In this document: positions 42,479 through 51,228 of the stretch, in pieces
Position numbering within the stretch: position 1 is the first letter of the stretch
Layout: the number at the start of each line of letters is the position of its first letter
DNA from: Nitrososphaera sp.
GTDB lineage: Archaea > Thermoproteota > Nitrososphaeria > Nitrososphaerales > Nitrososphaeraceae
NCBI GenBank assembly: GCA_039938515.1
Contig: JBDUUL010000001.1
Span: forward strand, 1 to 64,000
Length of the DNA stretch: 64,000 nt
Reading direction: 5' to 3'
Program-made: the position numbers and the translations under genes
Notes under the pieces: model-generated
Database searches by the model: none
What the model was told of the DNA's origin: nothing
Seen by the model: the letters and a program-made list of their open reading frames with translations, nothing else

Positions 42479-44338
42479 TCAGTAGGTAAAGTTCGCCGAA
42501 ACTGGGTGGACCCCAGGGGTATGCGGCACCGGAGCGGGCTGCACAAGCCTGGTTCCGTCGGAGTTAAAATAGCCGAACTCGCTCTTGGCAGCAGAAATCG
42601 AATTCTCCCATTTTGCCTCGTCGAAGCTGTACCCTGCCTGCAAGACAATTGACTCGTAGGCCCTTGCCCCCGCGGTGAGTTCTCTTGAGCATACTCCGCA
42701 GCTCGATTGAACTGCGTCTTTGTGCAAACCCGCGGCGCTCGCTCTATTGACGTGGAATAGCCCAAAGTGGGACTGGCTCCTGTAGCCTTCCTGGAGCTCC
42801 CAGTTGTCGACTAGCGACCAATGCATGTAACCTATGACGTTTGCCCCATCTTTGATTGCAGACATCATTTCTTCAATATGAGAGACAATGTATTGGGCAC
42901 GGTGCTTGTCTGAGCCGTCTGCGATGCCGTTCTCTGTAATCATTATCGGTTTGTTCCATTCGTTCTTGATATGCATGAGGATCCTGTACAGGCCATTGGG
43001 ATAGATTTCCCATCCGAGGTCGTTCTTCATGCTGGCAGGCTGACCATTGGCTGTCAGCGAATCAGAAAAGGCGCCGCCCAGAAATTTCGCTGATGAATTG
43101 GCAATGCCCCGGTCATACGAAATGTACGCGCGCCTGTAATAGTTTACACCCACAAAATCAAGTTTGTTTTTCCAATCGGGGTGCTTTATGAAGTTAGGGC
43201 TTGAACTATTGTGCTCTACAAGTGTGTTGAGAAAGTTTTGATCCTCCTCCCCATTGACGACCGCATTTATGAAATAGTCATTGGTATAGTAGGACGCGTC
43301 TTGCGCCGCCTTGGCATTCTGCGCGTGAGTTTCCTGCTTGTCGTGGACCGGCTCCAGGTCCATCATTGCGTTGGCAAACCCGACCAGCTTTGCGGGACCT
43401 GACCTGTCAGCGGCTACGTCGTCAAGGCTAGAGATCGCATCGTAGGCCCGCACGTGTGCCTCCAGCAAACTGTGCAGTGCGACCTTGGCCCTTGCTCCGT
43501 CCCCGACAAATCCTGGAGACCAGAGCCCTACTATGTAGCCAAGAGATACATATACCCCAACCGGCTCGTTCAGCGTTAGCCAGTAATCAACCAGGTCTTT
43601 GAGCTTCGGGACGACATAGCTGACATATTTCACATACTCGTCGACAGTTTCATTCGAATCCCACCCGCGCAATGATTTGAAATAGCCTTCTCCCTTGCAT
43701 GAAGGATTGGACTCTACGGGGTCTGCGAGGCAGTCCTTGTTTACGATCGGCGTGAGCACCCAGAGTGGCAGCGTAAAGTGCTCGAGCGTTACTACCGGGG
43801 TAATGCCTCTCGCCTTTAGTGCCATTATCATTTGCCTGTAGTGCTCTATGGCGCTCTGGTCCCAGACCCCTTTTTGAGGTTCAATCCTGCTCCATTCAAG
43901 GCTCAGCCTGTACGAGTTAAGTCCCAGCGACTTGGCATTATCGAAATCTTTCAGATAGTATTGGGGATCCCATTCGCGGTCTGCCTCGCCTGCGGGTTGC
44001 ATGTTGTTCGTACCACCGCCCACCCTCTCCTTTATCTGAGGCGAGCTGTTGAAAAAATTAAAGTCGTTGTTTGTAATGTTGCCTTCAACCTGATAGGAAG
44101 ACGTGGCGGCGCCCCAGAGAAACACCGGTCTTTGTGATGTTGCGCCAGTACCGCCTCCTGGTTTTTCGGCATAGGTCGCGGTAATGGCACCCCTGCCTGC
44201 AATACTCGGAAAGGGGAGAACCAGCGCGGTTACGGCAATCAAGGCGAGGGCCTGCAGGGGAAGGCCCACCCCTGAGCGCCTGGAATGCAAAATTGAGAGA
44301 ACCGAACGCCAACCCCGTTCGACCAAAGCGTTAGTCAT
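42479..44338 (-). CDS. Secreted glycoside hydrolase family 1 beta-glycosidase
   Basis: A signal-type helix at about residues 26-50 precedes a complete GH1 barrel. Key parts are FLWGAATSSYQVEGN (about 73), RLSLEWSRIEPQKGVW (about 143), TLEHFTLPLWV, the acid/base Glu in WLTLNEPVG (about 257) and the nucleophile Glu in MITENGIADGSDKHRAQYI. The segment GYMHWSLVDNWELQEGYRSQ near the C-terminus contacts sugar. The 619-residue length exceeds a bare GH1 by about 100, owing to the signal and inserts. Extracellular beta-glucosidase- or beta-galactosidase-type activity is likely. Such a gene is unusual for an autotrophic nitrifier. It starts at ATG 44338. Confidence 0.9.
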   Translation of the reverse strand: MTNALVERGWRSVLSILHSRRSGVGLPLQALALIAVTALVLPFPSIAGRGAITATYAEKPGGGTGATSQRPVFLWGAATSSYQVEGNITNNDFNFFNSSPQIKERVGGGTNNMQPAGEADREWDPQYYLKDFDNAKSLGLNSYRLSLEWSRIEPQKGVWDQSAIEHYRQMIMALKARGITPVVTLEHFTLPLWVLTPIVNKDCLADPVESNPSCKGEGYFKSLRGWDSNETVDEYVKYVSYVVPKLKDLVDYWLTLNEPVGVYVSLGYIVGLWSPGFVGDGARAKVALHSLLEAHVRAYDAISSLDDVAADRSGPAKLVGFANAMMDLEPVHDKQETHAQNAKAAQDASYYTNDYFINAVVNGEEDQNFLNTLVEHNSSSPNFIKHPDWKNKLDFVGVNYYRRAYISYDRGIANSSAKFLGGAFSDSLTANGQPASMKNDLGWEIYPNGLYRILMHIKNEWNKPIMITENGIADGSDKHRAQYIVSHIEEMMSAIKDGANVIGYMHWSLVDNWELQEGYRSQSHFGLFHVNRASAAGLHKDAVQSSCGVCSRELTAGARAYESIVLQAGYSFDEAKWENSISAAKSEFGYFNSDGTRLVQPAPVPHTPGVHPVSANFTY

Positions 44339-44514
44339 CTTATAGAACTATCTTACATCGAAAGTTCTTAAAGAATCTGGAAGAAATTTCAGTGCGCATT
44401 TTTCCCCACAACCATCAACTGCAAGCCAGTACTAGTATGGTTTATAGTAAAACCAAGACTGGATAACTTCCGCAGCTCGTCCGTTTGCAGCCCGGCCGAG
44501 GCAAGGTTTAAGTT

Positions 44515-44928
44515 GTGATAAACACTCCCTCGCTGGGGGTTGTTTCCTTGACGGCTTCACAATCACCAATTACCTTGACCCTGCAGGAGGCACAGGTCTC
44601 GGCAGGGCAAGAGCTTCACGGGATTGTAGAAATCGGGTATCAGGGCCGGTACGACAGCCTTGTCATTAATTCGCAAATAGAACGGTCAAACGATGTCTTT
44701 TCCTATGTCGGGCTCAACGGTAAAAAGGTAAAACACCCCTACGCAAGGTACTCTATATTCAAGTCAGAGCTCGGAGGACGAAGCAAGATAGAGTTCGTTG
44801 CTGTCACATCGCATGTGCCCGAGGGCGCTGATACTCCGACCGTCGCCAAGTTCAGGGTGAGCCTTATTCAGGAACACAAAGAGGTGGCGACTGACATCAA
44901 ACACGTAAGCATCACACGAAGTGCCTGA
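44515..44928 (+). CDS. Beta-sandwich protein, possibly arrestin-like
   Basis: Not recognised with certainty. The 137-residue protein is made of short strands with conserved-looking turns (ITLTLQEAQVSAGQELHGIV, YDSLVINSQIERSNDVFSYV, IEFVAVTSHVPEGADTPTVA). This is the layout of arrestin-like or Spo0M-like beta-sandwich domains that act as adaptors. There is no signal peptide, cysteine or catalytic motif. The start is GTG 44515. A TATA-like GTTTATAG at about 44439 would leave a leader of about 45 bases. It converges with the cytochrome b gene, 12 bases apart. Confidence 0.5.
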   Translation: MINTPSLGVVSLTASQSPITLTLQEAQVSAGQELHGIVEIGYQGRYDSLVINSQIERSNDVFSYVGLNGKKVKHPYARYSIFKSELGGRSKIEFVAVTSHVPEGADTPTVAKFRVSLIQEHKEVATDIKHVSITRSA

Positions 44929-44940
44929 CTCGCTAAAGGC

Positions 44941-46584
44941 CTAGATTTCCCGACCTGTGGTTCCATGCGTATCTTTGTCGCTTGCCTGCAGGCTGCGCGT
45001 GTCCTGATTGGCAGTTGCCTGTCCCGCTCCCTCGGTCTTTGCCTGTGGTGATGCCTGGCCAGCTCTGGACTGGTGACTAAGCGAAGGGGACTGTTGGGGT
45101 GCGGTGACCTTGGGTGCAGTAGAAGCGGGCTGGGCTGGCAAAGGTTTCTCCTGAGCCGGCGTTGAGGGCGCGGGCCTTTGCGGGGAGGGGATCATCTTGG
45201 TGTAAGGTGGTGGACTGGGTTTTGGAGGAGGCGCCTTGGCCATTGCCCTTCCATACCTATACAGGTGGAACATGCCGGCAAAAACCAACATCATGATGCC
45301 TATTATGAACAGGGAATAATTCTTCATTCCATTAAGCACGGCATAGTATGCGGAAATGTTGAGGTATACCTGAAAAGCCAGTAGAACTGCAAACAAGGCG
45401 AAAAGCCAGCGTTGGGAAAGTTCGATTGACTTGGCAGCCGCTTTTTTTGGCTGGAGCTTGGCGTTAGCGTCGGCGTGCTTGGCCAGTTTTATCATCATGT
45501 ATGTGAACCCGAAGGAAAGAGGCACCAGCAGCATCATTACTGTGTAAAAGAATATCGGATCTATTACCAGTCGCTCGAGCAGCGCCTTGTGCGGGTCCGG
45601 GTCAATATAGAATCCCCAGTAGGTGGTAACTATGATCTGAGCCAGACTCGTGATGCCGAGCGCAGTAATAATCGGCCTGTCTTTCCAAGAGAACTTTTTG
45701 TACTTGTCCAGAAACGGGACTACGAGCAACGAGAAAATGAACAGTCCCGGCCAGGCGACTCCGGTTACGAACTTGTCGTACATTGTACGCAGAAATGCAT
45801 AGAGGCCTGTGAGATACCATTCCGGCACCGTGATGCCCGGTGGCACTTCGGGCTTGAAGGGAAGCCCGAGACCGACAGGAAACACCCCGCCGGTAAGCAT
45901 GATAGCTCCTGCCACTGCCATGACCATCGGCACATCGAACACCAGGAATCTTGGAAAGTGGATTACCATCAGGCCCAGAAGGGCTATGGGCAGCATGAAG
46001 ACATGGAAACCAAAGAAGCGAAGCACAAAGTCATGGAATCCTGCGCCAAAGAACGCATCTCTCATCTGCGGTCCCATGATCGGGATGGAATTGGTAAGCG
46101 AGGCGGCAATTGAGATCGCAAGCTCCGCGCGTTCGCTGAAGATAATGTCATAGCCTGTGAATGCTTCCAGAATCGTGAGCACGCCGAGTATGATTCCTGA
46201 TACCCACAGGATTTCGTTCCTGATCTTGTACCTGCCGCTAAAGTACTGGTAGTACATGTGGAGAAGAGCCATCATGACCATCGCGTTTGACGCGTGGTAG
46301 TGGATGTTGCGGATGTGGAAGCCATAGGGTATAGTGTCGTTGATGTTCTTGACGCTATTCCAGGCCCTGTCAAGTATTGGCTCGTACCAGAACATGAGAA
46401 GAGCGCCAGTTATGCCAAGAATAATGAAAATTACAAATGTGAGCATCCCAAGAAAGCCTAGGGGGCTGACGAACCTTCCCGGGAAGGTGAACTTGAGGCC
46501 CATGAATATACTTCGGTCAATTCCGGCGTAAACCCACCGGAAGAACCTTACGAGGCTATTTTCATACGTTAAGGTAGCGCCCAT
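44941..46584 (-). CDS. Cytochrome b of the Rieske/cytochrome b complex
   Basis: Membrane cytochrome b of the quinol-oxidising complex. About eleven hydrophobic segments span residues 25-465. Heme-ligating His residues appear in the paired helices HIRNIHYHASNAMVMMALLHMY and FGFHVFMLPIALLGLMVIH. The quinol-site region PPGITVPEWYLTGLYAFLRT is also present. After the last helix comes a cytoplasmic-type tail of about 85 residues rich in Pro, Ala, Gln and Ser. I chose the ATG 46584; it overlaps the Rieske gene by 23 bases, giving a tightly coupled pair. It should carry electrons from the quinol pool towards copper proteins. Confidence 0.9.
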   Translation of the reverse strand: MGATLTYENSLVRFFRWVYAGIDRSIFMGLKFTFPGRFVSPLGFLGMLTFVIFIILGITGALLMFWYEPILDRAWNSVKNINDTIPYGFHIRNIHYHASNAMVMMALLHMYYQYFSGRYKIRNEILWVSGIILGVLTILEAFTGYDIIFSERAELAISIAASLTNSIPIMGPQMRDAFFGAGFHDFVLRFFGFHVFMLPIALLGLMVIHFPRFLVFDVPMVMAVAGAIMLTGGVFPVGLGLPFKPEVPPGITVPEWYLTGLYAFLRTMYDKFVTGVAWPGLFIFSLLVVPFLDKYKKFSWKDRPIITALGITSLAQIIVTTYWGFYIDPDPHKALLERLVIDPIFFYTVMMLLVPLSFGFTYMMIKLAKHADANAKLQPKKAAAKSIELSQRWLFALFAVLLAFQVYLNISAYYAVLNGMKNYSLFIIGIMMLVFAGMFHLYRYGRAMAKAPPPKPSPPPYTKMIPSPQRPAPSTPAQEKPLPAQPASTAPKVTAPQQSPSLSHQSRAGQASPQAKTEGAGQATANQDTRSLQASDKDTHGTTGREI

Positions 46585-47173
46585 AACCAACTATCCCATT
46601 TTTGTTTGGATCCCACACGGGTGGAAGTATCCACAGATTGCCGTCCGAGTCGACCTCCAAGTCCAGCTTGGCAAGTACGTTTGAAGGAGGCCCCTGGAGA
46701 GAAGCCGGGCCCGCAAATGCCTTGCCTGTGAGCGGATCGTACATGCTGCCGTGGCATGGACATTCCCCACGCTTGCGGCCTGGATCTGGCCAATACTTCC
46801 ATAAACACCACAAGTGCAAACAGACCATGCTATAAGCTCTGAAGGCAGAAGCGTCGTTCTTTTTGCCCCCGAGCTCCTCCGGCAGGCGGATCAACTGCCA
46901 GGTTCGAAATGCTTCCTTGTTTAGTACCGGGTCATCGGACATTGGATAAATGATGACTTCGGAATGATTTACATCAAAAGTCTTGACGTTGACCTGGCTT
47001 CCGTCTGACAGAAGGGCCTTTGCCTTCTGCGAGGTATTTCCCGCAGGATTTGGAAGAAACTTGCCCCAGTCAACAAACGGCGTAAATGTCATAACAGTCC
47101 CGGCAGCGGCCATTAATTTAAGAAAGTCGCGCCGAGACACTCGTCCTCCCGCAACCGGAGGATTCTGCGCCAT
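46562..47173 (-). CDS. Rieske iron-sulfur protein
   Basis: The N-terminus has the twin-arginine signal VSRRDFLKLMAAAGTVMTF, so the protein is folded with its cluster before export. The 2Fe-2S ligands are in MVCLHLWCLWKYW and GECPCHGSMYDP, where the two Cys-His pairs and the extra disulfide Cys are all visible (about 118-153). The C-terminal GPPSNVLAKLDLEVDSDGNL also matches the family. It overlaps cytochrome b by 23 bases and probably transfers electrons from quinol to a copper protein. An A/T-rich box at about 47192-47206 precedes the ATG. Confidence 0.93.
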   Translation of the reverse strand: MAQNPPVAGGRVSRRDFLKLMAAAGTVMTFTPFVDWGKFLPNPAGNTSQKAKALLSDGSQVNVKTFDVNHSEVIIYPMSDDPVLNKEAFRTWQLIRLPEELGGKKNDASAFRAYSMVCLHLWCLWKYWPDPGRKRGECPCHGSMYDPLTGKAFAGPASLQGPPSNVLAKLDLEVDSDGNLWILPPVWDPNKNGIVGYGRYLNV

Positions 47174-47244
47174 TCAGTCACGAAAGGCATCTAATAAGTT
47201 AATAAACGTTTGTGAAAATGAGCATTAGCGCCTGAAAAACGGTT

Positions 47245-47751
47245 CTAGTGAGGCGCGCTATCCTTGCCTTGCAGGGCCCAAGAGGTGCCGTCGAGCTTTG
47301 CATACTTTAAAAATGCCCCCGACGAATCTGCCGGCACGTTTGCGTTTTGAAGCAAGGACTCGACCATTATGGTTTTGAAAAACTTGCTTCCTGTAAAGTT
47401 TGCGTCCTGGGCATTTGCCCACATAAAGTTCGTGAGCGTAAGGTTTGCGTTCGCAAAGTTTGCTCCCTTGATTTCCGTGTACATTAGCAGGGTTCTCTCC
47501 AAGTTCGCGCCCTCAAAATTCGCCGAATTCAACTCCGCCTGCACCAAGTTGGAGCCAGACAAGTTTGCATTTGCAAAAGAAGTTCCATTGGCGACCACAC
47601 CGTTCAGAAAGGCGCCTTCAAGGTTCTTGCCTGAAAAGTCCTGCCCTGAGATGTCTAGCTTTAAAGTTAGGTTGCTAATTCGCCACTTGTTAAATTCTGC
47701 AACAGACTCACGTTTCAAAAGGTCAATTCCGTTTGAGGAGGCTCCGGACAC
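47245..47751 (-). CDS. Pentapeptide-repeat protein
   Basis: The 168-residue protein has about 18 consecutive five-residue units of the A(N/D)LxX type, such as FSGKNLEGAFLNGVV, ANANLSGSNLVQAELNSAN and FEGANLERTLL. These form a right-handed quadrilateral beta-helix. No signal peptide or membrane segment can be seen. Pentapeptide proteins range from DNA mimics to structural scaffolds; nothing here favours one of these. The start is GTG 47751, about 28 bases after an AATATATAG box, so it is probably a monocistronic transcript next to the Rieske operon. Confidence 0.85.
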   Translation of the reverse strand: MSGASSNGIDLLKRESVAEFNKWRISNLTLKLDISGQDFSGKNLEGAFLNGVVANGTSFANANLSGSNLVQAELNSANFEGANLERTLLMYTEIKGANFANANLTLTNFMWANAQDANFTGSKFFKTIMVESLLQNANVPADSSGAFLKYAKLDGTSWALQGKDSAPH

Positions 47752-47832
47752 GACAAAATCCTTCGTGGCCTAGCGGTCTATATATTGTTGCCCGTCTTTC
47801 CAGGAATCCTGCAGGACCAGTTACCCTGAGCC

Positions 47833-48963
47833 TCAAGCCGGGTCCTTGCGGTCGGGAGGCGAGCCATCTCCGTTATGCTCCCAGGGGTTTATTCCCCACT
47901 GGTAGCGCAGGGCATCTATCAAGCCCTCAGCATACCCAATGCTTAGAACCGCGAGCTCTGGTTTGTGCTGATTTAGGAATCTTTCGGCGTCAAGTATGTA
48001 ATATTCGGCATTGTCCAGAACCTCAAATACGCCTCGCCTGCTGGCCGTATCTGCTGCGTGCGCTGTTATGTAGCCTCTCATTTGCCTGACCGCACTTTTC
48101 GCCTTCGGCGCGTATCTCGACATCATCCTTTCAGATACTGTTCGTAATGCAAGACCGTTGTCGCTTGCGGGACCGAGGCACTCGGAGAATTGTTCAATGT
48201 ATTCAAGTTCGGTAAAGTGCAGAGAGGCAGGAATGATTATCGAGTGCGGCCCCTCTCCAAATTCCGCCGACATCACGCGCTCAAGCGGTCCAGACAGTAT
48301 GCGCTGGTCGCGGCTTCCTATCCTTGACGCGACAATGACAAACGTCCGGGGGAGAATGAGCCCCAGCTCCTGGTCCTTCTCGACTTGCTCGAGCATGCCA
48401 AAGGCAACGCGCGGCTCTAGAAAGTGACTTTCTGAAGAACCTGGTGGGGCATCAGGTCCGGAGTTGTTATTATATTCGAGCAGAACCAGGCTGTGGCTGC
48501 CACTCAAAATGTTTTCTCGAATTTTTTCGTACACGCTAATCGCGGAGTGCGGGTCCGCCATGACAGTTGACGTCCTGCCAAACCTGTAGTACTGCAGGCC
48601 GGTCTCCCCAATCAGCGCCGATATGCCTGATGCTGAATGCATGATTCTGGTAGGAATACCCCGCGCGGCCGCTCTGGTCCGAAGCTCGGAATGAGTGGTT
48701 GCAATGAGCGGGTCGCCATAAGTAATCAAGGCGACGGAGCCATTCTTTGCTCTCTCGAGTATTTCCCTCCCGTCCTCGACATACCATCTGGCGACCAGCT
48801 CTGGCTGCTTGTCCAGCATGTTTCTGAGCTCTTCCAAGTCCCTGTCCGAAAGGTAGCTTGTGAAGCGCTCGACGCAAACAGTATCACATTTTTTCAGTTC
48901 ATCCAGAGCCGCAAGGCTAAGACCCCTCACTCCGTCAATTCCCGTGCCTGCAAACAATAGCAT
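47833..48963 (-). CDS. dphB: Diphthine synthase fused to a DUF357-like domain
   Basis: The first 265 residues match DphB, the AdoMet methyltransferase in diphthamide synthesis on elongation factor 2. Segments include MLLFAGTGIDGVRGLSLAAL at the start, VALITYGDPLIATTHSELR (about 76-94), SASGISALIGETGLQYYRFG (about 109-128) and IIIPASLHFTELEYIEQF. The last 90 residues (MRGYITAHAADTASRRGVF, DNAEYYILDAERFLNQHKPE, SIGYAEGLIDALRYQWGI) match the helical DUF357 domain, which is usually a separate archaeal protein. The fusion suggests that both act together on a translation factor. ATG 48963 is about 30 bases downstream of a GGATATAAC box. Confidence 0.88.
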   Translation of the reverse strand: MLLFAGTGIDGVRGLSLAALDELKKCDTVCVERFTSYLSDRDLEELRNMLDKQPELVARWYVEDGREILERAKNGSVALITYGDPLIATTHSELRTRAAARGIPTRIMHSASGISALIGETGLQYYRFGRTSTVMADPHSAISVYEKIRENILSGSHSLVLLEYNNNSGPDAPPGSSESHFLEPRVAFGMLEQVEKDQELGLILPRTFVIVASRIGSRDQRILSGPLERVMSAEFGEGPHSIIIPASLHFTELEYIEQFSECLGPASDNGLALRTVSERMMSRYAPKAKSAVRQMRGYITAHAADTASRRGVFEVLDNAEYYILDAERFLNQHKPELAVLSIGYAEGLIDALRYQWGINPWEHNGDGSPPDRKDPA

Positions 48964-49007
48964 TAGGTTACGTTAGCAGAATCAATTACAGACCGTTATA
49001 TCCTAAA

Positions 49008-50132
49008 CTATGCCTTGGCTGATTTCTGGTTGTGATGGATGCGTGACAGGTGGAACATTGCCCTTCCGTAAACCTCGATGCTGGATACATACTCGTCAAT
49101 GTTGACCCGCTCGTCTGCGGTGTGGGATGCGTGCGGGTCGCCCGGACCGTAAGTGACTACCGGTATCTTGAAGTTGTGACCAAGGACGTTCATGTCCCCT
49201 GTGCCGGTTTTCCGTAGGAGCATGGGACGGCTCTTCCTGACATCAAGCACGCCCAGTATGAGCGACCTGACAAGCGGCGATGAGTGGTCGGCCTCAAACG
49301 GTTCCGTCTTGTCCTCTATTCGTACGGTCGTCTTGACGCCCTTTTTTGACCCCGTTTGCGCAATTACTGATTCGACTGCGGAGAGGACCTTGTCGCAGGT
49401 CGTGATTGTGGGAACCCTGATGTCTATCGTGATTCGGCACTTTTGCGGTGTCACGTTGTGGCTCGACCCTCCGCTTATCTCGGTGAGACAGCAGCTGATG
49501 GATTTGGCCTTGTTCTCGGCCGTGCCGATGCGCTCAATTTCGGACTTGATTGCAAGCCAGAACTCGCTCATCTCCTCGATGGAATTCTTTGCCAGCCACG
49601 GCGCGCTTGCATGCGCGCTGTCCCCGACGTCGCAGGTCAGCCTTATCGCCAGCCTTCCCTTGTATGCAACCGTGACGTTGTCAATGCCCGAAGGCTCCCC
49701 GAATATTGCATAGTCTACACCCAGCTTGCTCTTTACAAGCTGCTTCACACCCGCCGCGTTGCCCTCTTCATCAACCACGCCTGCGAAAATCGCAGTTCCG
49801 CTTTGCTTTGGAAATTCAGAAGCCGCAAGCAGCATCGCAATGAGCGGCGCCTTTGCATCGGATGCTCCCCTGCCGTAAATATGGCCGTCCTCGATTCGGA
49901 CAGGGACCTGGCCTGGCACGGTATCCATGTGGCCGCATAGCAAGATCCTGGGAAAACCACTTCCCCTTGTGGCAATGATATTGCCAACACTGTCGATGTT
50001 TACCTGTTCAAATCCCAGGTCATTGGTGCATCTGTCCCGCAGCAGGTTGGCAAGGGCCGCCTCGGAACGCGATGGAGTATAAATTTCCAGGGCCTTTTTC
50101 AGTAGCTCGACCGCGTAGCTAGGAGAAACCAA
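49008..50132 (-). CDS. lysK: [LysW]-lysine/ornithine hydrolase (LysK)
   Basis: LysK is an M20-type metallopeptidase that releases lysine (or ornithine) from the LysW carrier. The metal and substrate motifs are in order: ILLCGHMDTVPGQVP (about 63), YGRGASDAKAPLIAM (about 86), AGVVDEEGNAAGVKQL (about 117), FGEPSGIDNVTVAYKGR (about 144) and the C-terminal GDPHASHTADERVNIDEY. The 374-residue length is usual. It starts at TTG 50132, 4 bases behind lysX. The adjacent lysX, lysW and homocitrate synthase genes confirm the pathway. Confidence 0.93.
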   Translation of the reverse strand: MVSPSYAVELLKKALEIYTPSRSEAALANLLRDRCTNDLGFEQVNIDSVGNIIATRGSGFPRILLCGHMDTVPGQVPVRIEDGHIYGRGASDAKAPLIAMLLAASEFPKQSGTAIFAGVVDEEGNAAGVKQLVKSKLGVDYAIFGEPSGIDNVTVAYKGRLAIRLTCDVGDSAHASAPWLAKNSIEEMSEFWLAIKSEIERIGTAENKAKSISCCLTEISGGSSHNVTPQKCRITIDIRVPTITTCDKVLSAVESVIAQTGSKKGVKTTVRIEDKTEPFEADHSSPLVRSLILGVLDVRKSRPMLLRKTGTGDMNVLGHNFKIPVVTYGPGDPHASHTADERVNIDEYVSSIEVYGRAMFHLSRIHHNQKSAKA

Positions 50133-50136
50133 AGGA

Positions 50137-51054
50137 CTATTTTTTTCCTGCCGCTATGGCATACTCGATCATCAGTCCCGGGATGTCGACTCCCGTGACC
50201 CGTACTGTGTTTTTGAATTCAGTAGTATTGTTTACCTCGTGAACCAGGAGGCCTTTAGAATCGCTTTCCATGAGGTCCACCCCAACGATTTCACCGCCGA
50301 GTGCCTTGGAGGCTCTGATGCATATTGATTCAAGTTCGGACGTGATGGGGCATGCTTCTGCCCGGCCGCCAAGCGCCATGTTGGTCTTCCATTCTCCTTC
50401 ACCGGAGTATCTGTATATCGCCGCCACCACCCTGTCGCCTACGACGATGGCCCTGATGTCCCGCGGTGGCCGCTTCACAAATTCCTCAAAGTAGTATACA
50501 TGGTACAACGGGAACATGTGCTCTCTGTCCTCAATGACCGCTCGGGCGGCTTCCTTGTCCTTCAAGAGTGCAATGAGTCTGCCCCAGCTTCCGACTGTCG
50601 GCTTTATCACTGCAGGGTAACCGAGTTCTTCAAGCGCCTGGAGCGCAGACTCTTCTGAAAATGCAGAAACTGCTCTCGGGGTCTTTACGCCTGCCTTTTC
50701 AAGAGCCATGTGGGCAAACAGCTTGTTGCCCGAAAGGCTCGCAGACTTCAAAGAGTTGATAACGCGCGCGCCGAGGCCTTCAAGCGCAGCAGTCGAGTGG
50801 ATGCTCTTAAAGTAGCTGACGCAGCGCTGAATTACTACAGTGCCTTCGTATGCACTTCTCCCGTCCAAGGGCACAACCATACTCTTGGCGTCAATGCTCG
50901 TTGAATTGATCCCGTTCTTCCTGCAGGTTTCATAGATGGCCTTTTCTTCCCACCTGATATTGTCATACAAAACCACAAGGGATCCGGCCTTGACACTTAC
51001 ATCAAGTTTGTAGGTGGGGTGAGAAGGTAGCCCGTTACCTTCTCCCGTCGTCAC
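50137..51054 (-). CDS. lysX: LysW-dependent ATP-grasp ligase (LysX/ArgX)
   Basis: ATP-grasp ligase that couples alpha-aminoadipate or glutamate to the C-terminal residue of LysW. Domains in order are a Rossmann-type N-terminus (VVLYDNIRWEEKAIYETCRK), an ATP-grasp fold with YPAVIKPTVGSWGRLIALLK, and the catalytic end with AVVGDRVVAAIYRYSGEGEW and GVDLMESDSKGLLVHEVNNT followed by TEFKNTVRV. The start GTG overlaps the lysW stop (GTGA). An N-terminal tail of about 25 residues precedes the usual start. Whether it serves lysine only or both lysine and arginine cannot be decided; a homocitrate synthase gene and argH are next to it. Confidence 0.92.
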   Translation of the reverse strand: MTTGEGNGLPSHPTYKLDVSVKAGSLVVLYDNIRWEEKAIYETCRKNGINSTSIDAKSMVVPLDGRSAYEGTVVIQRCVSYFKSIHSTAALEGLGARVINSLKSASLSGNKLFAHMALEKAGVKTPRAVSAFSEESALQALEELGYPAVIKPTVGSWGRLIALLKDKEAARAVIEDREHMFPLYHVYYFEEFVKRPPRDIRAIVVGDRVVAAIYRYSGEGEWKTNMALGGRAEACPITSELESICIRASKALGGEIVGVDLMESDSKGLLVHEVNNTTEFKNTVRVTGVDIPGLMIEYAIAAGKK

Positions 51055-51218
51055 TGACCCCAGTCCTCTCCAACAACCTGGGCGGGCTTGATACCAAAGC
51101 CCTCGGCTGCCTTGACCAGCTCATAACTAGCGCCACAATCCGGACAGGTTACAATTTCTCCCTCGATGGAGTCTGCGGGGACCTTGATTTCTGCGTCGCA
51201 TTCTGGACATTTGACCAA
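51051..51218 (-). CDS. lysW: LysW amino-group carrier protein ending in Gln
   Basis: LysW is the carrier on which the growing lysine/arginine precursor is held by its C-terminal residue. The 55-residue protein has a zinc ribbon with cysteines at about 4, 7, 25 and 28 (VKCPECDAEI, IVTCPDCGASYELV), and an acidic loop. The conserved end is EDWG followed by Gln and then TGA; in characterised LysW proteins I know the last residue is Glu (EDWGE). The codon here is CAG, one base away from GAG. The start is TTG 51218, with a GGAG stretch before it, and it begins just after the homocitrate synthase stop. It overlaps lysX. Confidence 0.9.
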   Translation of the reverse strand: MVKCPECDAEIKVPADSIEGEIVTCPDCGASYELVKAAEGFGIKPAQVVGEDWGQ

Positions 51219-51228
51219 TTCTAACTTA

